A stretch of DNA of 64,000 nt, taken from positions 22,598,001 through 22,662,000 of the forward strand of contig NC_133006.1 in the NCBI RefSeq assembly GCF_048564905.1. Reading direction: 5' to 3'. The notes beneath the pieces were generated by a model. It made no database searches and was not told where the DNA came from. It saw only the letters and a program-made list of their open reading frames with translations. Positions within the stretch are counted from its first letter, which is position 1. Every line of letters begins with the position of its first letter. Source of the stretch: Vicugna pacos (lineage: Eukaryota; Chordata; Mammalia; Artiodactyla; Camelidae). This document shows, in pieces, positions 23,101 through 32,170 of the stretch. Made by a program: the position numbers and the translations under genes.

Positions 23101-26100
23101 TTCAATCTTTTAAAAAGTTTTTATGGCTTTATATTCAACTGATCAATCTCTTTCCTTTTCAAAAAAGTCACATCTATTTTTGGAATTGTTATTTTATAGT
23201 TATCTCTCCTTCTAAACTGACATTTGAGATCAAGGCAGGGTCTGGGACTCTTAACATCTGGGACAGACTCTGACACTGTCAGGACCTCAGTAAATATAAT
23301 TATTTTAAAAGGAGAAATGGGGGACACATTTGTACAGGACTACAAAATAGTAGATTTAAGATCGAGGGTAAATCATTAGTAATTTTGCAGTTTATATTTC
23401 ATTAAGCAAAAAATTTTAAATTCTTAACACAGGAAACATTAAACAGAATCTAATAGAAACCTCAAACTGGAAAAAATGTTGAATCAAATATCAGCAAAGT
23501 GTTAATAATCTTACTGCATACAGGACCATGAAACTACTGAGAAAAATGCTTGAACCCCAGTCATAACAGATTAATAGGCAGTGCTTAGAGCAGCAGTTAC
23601 AATTGGCACAGAAATGTGTAAAAAAAGAACTTTAGAAATAAAAGAAATATAAGTTAAAAACAATAAGATATAAATTTCCAACTAAGTGGCAATATTGAAA
23701 ACAAAATCTAACAATGGGGAATTCGAGATAAATTGTTTACAACTATACAAAGGGTTAGCATGTAATAACTTAAGTACTATTAGCATCATAAAAATAGTAA
23801 CATCAGTATGTTAATGCTAAGTAACAAAAATCTACCTTCACTATCATTTCAAATATGTAAAAATATACACAAAGAAAGCAAAAAAGTAGCCAGAAATTTA
23901 GACTTAAAAGTAGTCTCAGAAAGATCAGAGGGGCCTGGGCTGTTCCTCTCCACTATCCCCCTAGAAATTAGTCTCCCCAACAAATTTCATTCGTAGTGAA
24001 ATGTTGGTACACACAAACACAGGTATGTTTATTTTAACGGATTTCAAGAGAAAGGGTGTGTGTGCCAAGAGCAGTTTGCGACACTTACATTCTCCCAATC
24101 CTTTTACATTACTCCCTCCCCTCTCCTAAACCTTCCCCTGAGTCACTGACACCTTGAAGCCCCTTCCTGCATCTCTAACCACCTTCCTTCCCCTCTTCCC
24201 CGTCAGGGTTTCCTCCTCCCACCTACTTCTCCCACGCCGCGGGAGGATGCCGGGAGCCTCCCTCCTGCATCCTTCCCCCCAGCTCCCCCTCCCTCCCGGT
24301 CCTCTCAGACCCTCTGCCCACTGCCTCCCGCCCCCAACTCTCTCTCCTTCCCCGTCTCCCTTCTCACAATCGCACATGACAAAATCACACACTAGCTCTT
24401 CGACAACACCCTCTCACATGTACCCTTGTGACTCCTGTAACTTGCACTTGTCCACAGTCCTACACGCAGCCCGGACTCAGCCTCTGTCTTTGTCTCTGTT
24501 TCTTTGTCACACACACACACACACACACGCGCGCACACACAGGCACACACGCGCGCGCGCACACACGCACAGGCGCGCGCCGCCCGCCCCGCGCTCACCG
24601 CGCCGCCGCACCGTGCCGCTCTCAAAAAACTCGTAGTTCTCCCTGCAGAACGTGTCCACCGCGGCCCGCGCCCGCCCCAGCGCGTCCTTCCAGCGGTTCC
24701 AGCGCTCCGCGGCCCGCCGCCCCAGCGCGGCCACCGCCCGGTACTCCCCCACGTCGCTGTCGAAGCGCACCAGCTCCTCCCGGTTGTAGATGTATCTGTC
24801 CAGGAACCGCACCTGCTCCGTCCCGTTGGAGAAATGACACTCGGACTTACTCTGCACCATGAAAAGTGCTGTGGGGACAGGAATGGTCTTGTCACTCGGG
24901 TTCCTGGAAAAACAATGAAGGCGACGCCCACCAATGCGGGGCGCACAGGCGCAGGTGCGAGCACCAGGCCCGCAGCCCCCACCCTCCACCAGCCGTCACT
25001 GGCTCCACCAGCACCCCAGCTTCCAGCACCCCATGGGCTTGCCTTTCATCTGCCAGCGGCGGAGGGAGGACATGCTGGGCGGAGGAGACCCCTGTGCTCC
25101 TGAGCCGTTTGGGATCCACTTGGCTTCCATGCTTGGCTGGAGACCTCCAAGTGTGAACTGGACCAGGATTTGCCCCATCGCCACCTACTCCTAGGAGCCT
25201 CCCGCAGAAAGACATCAACCCCTCTGTCTTCTCTCCCCACAGATCTTCCTCGAACATATCCCACCCCACCTCCTTCATTCTGTAAACATTTGGTTAATGC
25301 TGTCCTCGTGCCAAAGCTATGCTGCCCTCCGTGAATCCAGAGAAGGGAAAACAGACATCTCCTGTTTACCTGTGGAGCTTAAAATTTAGTGAAAGTGTTG
25401 GACAAAAGCCAAACACACAAGAATTTATACAGGAGTGAAAAATGCCAGGATAAAAGTATAGAGTTCTCTAACAGAGAATGATAGGATGACCTCAGGTATG
25501 TTCGGGAGCTAGAGAAGTGGTCTTTGAAGACATTTAACGTGTAACATAAAAGGTTAAGGTAGAGGAAGAGTGTGTGTGTTTGTGTATGTTCGGGGGAAAA
25601 GGGAGACATTTTAGGTAAAGGTAATACTGTCAATTATGGAGCAGCTGAGAATTACATAGAAAACTTTACCAATATAATATCTGTTGAAAATCTTCATCCT
25701 CTGTGGAACTTACATTTTTAACGAATCTGGTCCCAGTGAAGAGTTATTTTTCCAACAAAATAAATTTGCTTAGGACCAGAGTTTACTGATTCCTTTGCCT
25801 TGACAATCAGTCACTGTCATACTGTGATTTATAATAAGAAACATATGTCTGTTCTTCGTCCCCATTTCTGCCACAGATCTAAAACCCTAGAAATTTCCTA
25901 AGTGATGAAGTCAATAAAGGAGTCTTTTATGTTGATTAGGTGTCTTTTGGATCCTGCTTAAGGAGGTGTACTGGCTTCTAGGAGAATCAACCATACGAGT
26001 AGAGGGTTGGAACTTTCAGTCCCAGTCCCCTCACCTCCAGGGAGGGGAGAGGGGCTGGAGATTGAGGTCAGTCACCAGTGGCCAATGATTTAATCAGTTA

Positions 26101-29100
26101 TACCTATGTAATGAAGCATCCTAAAAAACTGATAGGGTCCAGAGAGCTTCTCAGTTGGTGAATACATGGAGATAGAAGAGAATAGTGCACTTAGGGAGCA
26201 TGGAAACACTCCATGTGGATCCATATGCAGTTTTTCAAGTAATAGATGCAAAAAAAAATGTAAATTTCTCCTGTATCTTGGACTTAGCAGCCCTTGCATC
26301 TCTCCTCATCCCACCCTAAGGAGCACTGGTATGTATGAACATCAGAAATTTTACCAGTTTTACCCAGTCTGACCACTATTCACTAATATTCACTCTAGAA
26401 TCAGAAGAACTGAATTGAACATGAACTCTTTTATTTGGGCCATTTTTAAATACATGAGCCTTTTTCTTCATCTCTAAAACAGTTATAATAATAGCCTATT
26501 CCTCACAGGGTTAAATGTAAACTTAAATAATGACTCTTCCTAGTGCTGATCACATAATAAGTCCTCAATAAATATAGTACCATTTTGAATGCAAGCTCAC
26601 AAGACCTTTTATTCCTTAACTTCCTATAGCAAGTAATACCTTCATCATGATTTGGCAGTTGTCTTCTATTCACTTTATCACTTTATTACCATTTTGAACA
26701 CATAAGACTCATTGGTTTAGGTGTAATAATGGCGTATACATCAACTAATTCAAAACGAGTACGTAGAAGAGAGGTACTTTCTCCCCAGTACTCAGATTTA
26801 GACTATATGATCTGGGTTCTAGTGCTATGTGACACTGGGTAAATTACTTAAACTTTTTGAATTTTAGAATCCATAGATATACATGTTTTAATTGCTACAG
26901 ATGTATTAGGATAGATTTGCGAATTATATATGGAATTTTATAGGCTTGGTACTTAGTAACTGTGACATATTTTGATGCTCCATGCAGATAGATATCAGAT
27001 TGTTCTGTTCATCACTCCATCCTCATCACCTGGGTAATAACTGGTGTATCTAGGTCACTAGTAAATATTGGCTGTATGAATCAGTGGCTTTTTGCATAGC
27101 CAGGCACCACTGCATTCAAGGACACTCTAATGCTTCCTTGCTGATGAACGAACACGTCTGGTTCTCAAGTCCTCCCAGCTTCCCTTCAGGCTCTTGCATT
27201 CTTAGACTTTATGTTTAGCTGACTCCCCAGTCCCAGGGCACAGTCTTCCTTGAAGTTAGTGACTTGAAAAAAGTCATCGTAATCCATCCTTCATTTCTTC
27301 AGCTCCTTTTCTCTCTTCATAAGGTCCAATCCCATTCCTGTCTAGTGTGTTTCACTGACTGCAAATTTCAAGTCCCCCAAGCCCAGTGCCCGCTTCTCTG
27401 TCCTGCTCTCACTTCACCCACCTCTTAGTCATACTCACCACAACTCACTTTCTCCCTCCTTGAGCAATCTACTTTCTGTGACTCCTATGCATCATATTCT
27501 CTTGGTTTTCCTCAGCATCACTGGTATCCTTGTCTAGTCCGCCTTGCTAACTCCCTGACTTTTGGCCCTCAGGGCTTGCCTTTTGCCTTCTTCTTGTCTT
27601 CTACACACACTCTCTTTCTCTGTGCAACCCCCTCTACTTTCTTGGATTTTGACAGAGTACATGTGGCAATGACCCAGACATACAGACCTCCAGGTCTGGC
27701 CTCCCCTTGGATTCCAAGGCACATGTAGTCAACTGGCCTCTCGACACTCCATTTCAATGTTGAAAATCAGTTAAATAAACCTTTATTCTTAACTACCCAC
27801 TTTAAATTATTTCCTTCCACAGTCTTCCTGATCTCAATAAACAGCACCACCATTCATTCAGTTATCAGGCAAGACAAAATCCTGAAGGATGAGCTTGATT
27901 TTCTATCCTCCAGCCCCCACCATTTAATTCACTAATGAGTCACACACCAGTCTACCCCAAATCTGTTCACTTCCTCTCTCCCACAGTCTGTGTCACTACC
28001 CTACTCAATGAAGCCACAAACCCTTCTGCCCTGGGAAATTTCACCATGTTTCTAAGTGGTGTCCCTGACTCTACTTGTGAACCTCTGGAATCCAGTCTGC
28101 ATACAGTAGCTAGGATTATTTTAAAAAAATAAACAAACTGACTCTCCTTATAACCTCTCAGTAGCTTCACATATCTCTATAAATAACAGTCAAAGTTCTC
28201 ACCAATGCCATCAGGGCCTAACATGACTGGCTCCTGACTTCCTCTCTGACATTGTCTTACACAGTACCCAACCTGCTTGCTCTGCTCCAGTCACTCTAGC
28301 CTCCTTTCTGTCCCTTAAACACAACAGACACCTCCCCACACTTCAGCCTTTCCATGCGCCCTCTCCCTGGAACACTTGTCCCTTACATCCTTCACATGTC
28401 TGGCTTCTCCTCATCATTGTCTCAGTTAACCGTCACCTTCGCGGGGAGAGCTCCCTAGACACGTGAACTGAAGTCAGGTGAATCCAGTTCTCTCTGTTCC
28501 ACACCCCTGGAGGTTTTTGGTTTTTTTTTTTTTCAGGGAGCTTATTTCTGAATGAAATGTTTTTCTTGTTAAATTTGTATTAAGTCGTTATCTTCCTCCC
28601 CTGTCATTAGGTAAGTTCCTTGACAGTAGAGAATGGTCCTATGTTATTCAAATAGAATTTTCTGAGCCTAGAACAGAGCCCAGTACATGACAGTTGCTCA
28701 AAAAAGTATTTGTTGTCTAAATGAATAAACCCAGGGTTCTGGGGATTGATCTTTGTGGGGATCCTGAAAAGCAAGAAGGGGCTCCAGCTCCAACACACTT
28801 TTATTCTGACGACACATTACATCCCTCCTACTTCCTGTGAGAAATTCAGGTCAGCTTTCTCTTTCCTTTTTTACTGCCTGGGAGAAACATTCACAGGTAA
28901 AGACAAGGTGATTTTAAGAGACAGGGAAAATTTCATTAGGTTTCATCTCATCCAATGGATCTGTGCAAACTTTGGAGATTTTCAGTAATGGTGATGACAT
29001 AGTTGGGGAAAGAATAGGGAAAAACCAGAAGGAGAGGTAGTAAGAGATGGCTAGTTACAGAAGCCAGATGGCACAGTGAATCAACCTATATAATGTGGGG

Positions 29101-30219
29101 CCACGACTCGGAGAGCCCGGTGAGTTCCCTTGACTTGCTTGCTGCCTTTCAGCCAGATGGGATGGAAACCTTCACAATCTCTGTATCTTGCTCAGGATGT
29201 ATTGTTTGAACCATATGAAATTGCTGATATTTGACTATTTCTGGCGTACAAAAATATAATTGCATGTAACTTATTCTATACTAGCTGAATCTCTTCTTGT
29301 GGCTTCAGACCAGCGAAAGGGGAGATATAGGAGAAACTGATAGTGTAGGAAGGTTCAAAATAGAGTCATAATAAGCACCAGGCTGTGTCTGGTTGTCAGT
29401 TCTTATGAGTTCTTTAAGGCATCATAGAACACCCTGTAGCTACTTCTTACCTAGAGGATCATTCCAAGTACTAAAGGTCCCTGCTTTAGCGCCAGGGTGC
29501 TTTCCACGGGAGAAGAAGAGAGAAAACTAACACCATCTTCTGTCAGAGAACCTCCAGTGCAGGGATGCAGGCCTTATAAACATTGAGGTTTATGGAAAAA
29601 AGAAAAGGAGATAGTGGGGAGGTCTCTTGCTACATCCTCACATATTAGGGAGAGGTACGAACATCACAGATCCTGTTGAAGACATAATACAGGATCTGCT
29701 AGGAGAGATCTTTCTAGTTCCTTTTGAGTCCCCATCAAATTTTCAGAGAAACTTCCCTTTTTCCCTGCATAACTCAAGATAGTAAAGGGAAAAACTGATG
29801 GGAATTATTTTGAAATTGTTATTTGTAAATCCTCTCAAAACACTGAGGGAATGGGATGCAAGGCTGGGGAATTTTTATTAGAAGAGAGCTGAGAAGAAAT
29901 AGGCTATATACAGATGGAGGGACCTTATGCAGATCCCATAAAGTGGGCAAGTATCCAGGCTCCTTTTGTTTGTGCAAGGAATTAAGGATCCATAGGATAA
30001 AGTGGTCACTGAAGAAAATGCCACAGTTTTGTAAGGGACATGGTCTGGACACAAGGACAAAGTTACCTCCCCTCCTCCCACCATCTCACTACAGCTCACC
30101 ATCCAAGGTGTGCACTTACTTGGGGTGTCCCCAGCCCAAGCCAGGGGAGGACTCAGCACCATCAGCATCACTGTCAGAACTGCTGTCCGGGAGCCTCTGG
30201 GGAACCACAGACACACCAT
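20130..30219 (-). CDS. DYB: DRB-like MHC class II beta chain, DYB candidate, complete
   Basis: Six coding exons on the minus strand: 30219-30120 (signal peptide, [20 protein letters not shown]), 24868-24599 (beta1, 270), 22384-22103 (beta2, 282), 21387-21277 (membrane, 111), 20789-20766 (24) and 20467-20454. They total 801 bases, or 266 residues, the usual DRB length. All splice sites are consensus and no frame is broken. The 3' UTR to about 20130 follows the DRB 3' UTR. Cys15/Cys79, the NGT glycosylation site, Trp61 and Asn82 are present; the tail [12 protein letters not shown] is DRB-like. The beta1 helix is unusual: Asp57 is Ala, His81 is Glu, and [20 protein letters not shown] replaces the conserved [17 protein letters not shown]-type segment. 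It would be a membrane beta chain presenting peptide with an alpha partner. The position between DQ and the TAP2 piece, next to a DQA-like alpha gene, fits ruminant DYB. A divergent DRB locus is the alternative. Confidence 0.85.
22628..22850 (+). repeat. MIR SINE
   Basis: The MIR order is clear: 'CTGGAGTTAGGCTACCTGGG', 'TCTGCCTTCTCATCTATAAA' and 'TAAAGAAATGGCTGGAACTT'. It lies in intron 2 of the DYB-like gene. Confidence 0.7.
24506..24592 (-). repeat. GT/GC microsatellite abutting exon 2 of the DYB-like gene
   Basis: Read on the gene strand, exon 2 and its donor are followed within a few bases by mixed GC/GT dinucleotides, then pure (GT)n, then a GA/CA-rich part (ACAAAGAAACAGAGACAAAG). A (GT)n(GA)m repeat at the start of intron 2 is a long-conserved hallmark of mammalian DRB genes, so this supports DRB ancestry of the locus. 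Confidence 0.9.
25960..26370 (+). mobile_element. Ancient solo LTR-like element, copy 2
   Basis: 'AGAGGGTTGGAACTTTCAGT' and 'CCAATGATTTAATCAGTTAT' followed by 'CTATGTAATGAAGCATCCTA' match the reverse complement of the element at 17595-17850. It lies in intron 1 of the DYB-like gene and is a broken fossil. The family is not assigned. Confidence 0.5.
26440..26580 (+). repeat. MIR SINE fragment
   Basis: 'TTCTTCATCTCTAAAACAGT', 'CCTCACAGGGTTAAATG' and 'AATAAGTCCTCAATAAATAT' give the 3' half of MIR. A weaker MIR-like piece follows at about 26785-26870. Confidence 0.65.
26990..27090 (+). repeat. L2 3'-end fragment
   Basis: 'TTGTTCTGTTCATCACTCCA' through 'AGTAAATATTGGCTGTATGA' has the form of L2 ends. 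Confidence 0.45.
27820..28735 (+). repeat. L2 LINE, longer fragment in two parts
   Basis: The first part (to about 28480) carries the L2 block 'CTTTCCATGCGCCCTCTCCC', 'CTGGAACACTTGTCCCTTAC' and 'TGGCTTCTCCTCATCATTGT'. The second (about 28590-28735) is the terminal 'TAAGTTCCTTGACAGTAGAG' to 'GTATTTGTTGTCTAAATGAA'. A T-rich insertion lies between. All of it is inside intron 1 of the DYB-like gene. Confidence 0.65.
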
Positions 30220-30330
30220 GCAGGAGAACAGAAGAGGGTGGGTGCAGGGAGAAGGCAAGTCCCACTCAGTGAGGATTAGGACCCACAGCTCAAATACCAC
30301 CAGCCGAGGAACTCATTTCTTTGTTCCTGG

Positions 30331-30400
30331 ATTGGGTGACCTTAGATTAGAACCAATCAGCATCATGTATGAACAGCATCATCGGCTGCTGGTCAGATAT
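30331..30400 (-). promoter_or_regulatory. DRB-type X-Y-CCAAT promoter of the DYB-like gene
   Basis: On the gene strand: the X box region ACCAGCAGCCGATGATGC (30393-30376) that RFX and CREB-type factors would bind, a perfect Y box CTGATTGGTT (30360-30351) for NF-Y, then a CCAAT box CACCCAATCC (30337-30328). This follows the known HLA-DRB promoter closely. It lies 110-180 bases above the ATG. It predicts CIITA-dependent expression in antigen-presenting cells. Confidence 0.8.
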
Positions 30401-31224
30401 TCAGTACCAAGTTCCTCTTCGAAACTCAGATGTCCTTCATTAGAAGGACTGTTTTACTTTAGTGCTTTAAAGGTTTGATCCAGTCGTGTTTGTGACGTTT
30501 TAATTGGGACCCTTTTGTGAGCGAGCTCTGTGCTGGTCAGGGATGATCACTCAAGTTTTTCAGGGTTGCCTCCTGATGTCACCGAGTTTAGTGGCGCCTC
30601 CAGGAAACATATAGAGAAAAGGGCTTATAGGAGGTGATCCATGTGGAATGGAAAGACTTAAAAGTATTTTGTGGAGCACGTAGCCTAACAATGTGGTGGT
30701 GTCAATGTCCGAATCAAATTACGTGGGGAGCTGAGAGACTGATAAGACTCAAATCAGTCTTTGGCACAGCAACTCTGCTTTAGACTAGTTGATATTTTAT
30801 GTGAAAAAGTGATCAATCCCTTACTCTTGGTTCTCATTTTGATTTCCTCATTTCATTGGGGGTATATCCTGTCATGTACTGGCTGGGAGGGGCAAGAATG
30901 GAGGGGAACTGAGGGTCAGCCTGTGCAGAATCCAGCAGTGGAGGAGGAACTAGTAGAAAGAGTATCTGTGCCTTCTTAGGGTGGGGATGGAATGGAGACT
31001 CCCGTGGTGTGGGGACGCCCTGATTCCTCCACAGCCCCCTCCTCATCCTCCAGCTGCGGCAGCCCGGCTGAGAGAGCAGAGCAGCGCAGAGCTTCCTCTC
31101 CTGCTCTTTCCTGTCGTCTCTCATTTCCTGCCATCTTTATCCTCAGCCACCAGAGATGGTGCCCAGCGGGGATGCGGTGCCCATCCGTTCTTATCTTTCT
31201 GAGGTTGTGATCCTCCCCCTTCAG

Positions 31225-31610
31225 CTGCAGGACTGGAGGTCCCGCGGGGACCGCACGGTGCTGGTGATCGCTCACCGGCTGCAGACGGTTCAGAGCGCCG
31301 ACCAGATCCTGGTGCTGAGGCAGGGGGAGCTGCAGGAGCACGGCCGGCTCCTGGAGGGGCAGGACCTCTGCTCCCTGGTGCAGCAGAGCTGGAGGACTGA
31401 GAGCCCGGAGACACTGGACCCTTCTCGTGACCATCTGAGTGACCCCGAGTAGCTCCTGCTTTGAGTTTCCCTCAGGGAGCTCCCCTGGGGAGCTGTTTTT
31501 GGAGCTGGGGTCACGATGGAGATTTAGACCACGGGTGCTTTTGCCAGGAACCTTGTTTCCTTGATGAACAGTTTTGCCTGGTGCTGAGTAGTGTACTGTG
31601 GCGTAATAAA
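31225..31610 (+). pseudogene. TAP2: Orphan terminal exon of TAP2
   Basis: After an acceptor-like TCCCCCTTCAG, an open frame of 75 codons (31225-31452, TAG stop) reads [20 protein letters not shown], then [20 protein letters not shown] and [10 protein letters not shown]. This is the C-terminal end of the nucleotide-binding domain of TAP2, the ER peptide transporter subunit, including the switch-loop histidine in IAHRL. The frame is unbroken and an AATAAA follows at 31605-31610. Walker A, the signature motif, Walker B and the membrane domain are absent: the next gene leftwards begins within 1 kb, on the other strand. It is a partial duplicate or a remnant and not a working transporter. The strand agrees with TAP2 orientation relative to DQB on the human map. 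Confidence 0.8.
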
Positions 31611-31914
31611 CATATTTTACATATTTTTCCTTATTATACAGATAGCACACATTTATGTAGACAATGAAGACAATACAGGAAAGTAGGAAGGAGAAAAGTA
31701 AAACTGCCCACTGTTTCATTTCCCAGAGAAAACCATGGTTACTATTTTGCTGTCTTATTAGTCTTTTAATTGTTGTTTGAGATACATATTAACCAGTATG
31801 AGATAAATATTCATGAGGTTGCCGTTCTGTATCTTTCCCCATTCTCATCAGGGTCTGATATTTTGGGGGGAGCTAAGGTGTGGAGGGGCAGAGCACAGTT
31901 CCCTAATTAACAGT

Positions 31915-32170
31915 ATTAATAAAACATTGATAATAGCTACTACTTAGAGTTTTAACATGAGCAGGAGCTATGCTAAGCATTTTTCATGTATTCTCATTTA
32001 ATCCTTATCGTCAACCCTTTGAGACTGGTTTTTGTTATCCCCATTTTATGGATGAGAGAACTTGAGTCTCAAAGAGATGAAATAACTCTCCCAAGGTTAC
32101 ACAGCGGTGGAATTGGAATTGGAATTCATAGCTGACCCCAGAGCCCCCACTCTCGACTGATAAATTATAT
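31915..32170 (-). repeat. MIR SINE, near full length
   Basis: This is the reverse complement of MIR: 'GCTATGCTAAGCATTTTTCA', 'CATTTAATCCTTATCGTCAA', 'CCCATTTTATGGATGAGAGA' and 'CCCAAGGTTACACAGCGGTG'. Confidence 0.8.

Noticed and set aside
24392-24982. Long frame of 196 codons across the DYB-like exon 2
   Set aside because: It runs in the wrong frame of a GC-rich exon. The true exon is 24868-24599 with consensus splice sites.
30834-31719. Minus-strand frames of 96 and 247 codons opposite the TAP2 exon
   Set aside because: They are antisense to a recognised TAP2 exon and show no protein similarity.
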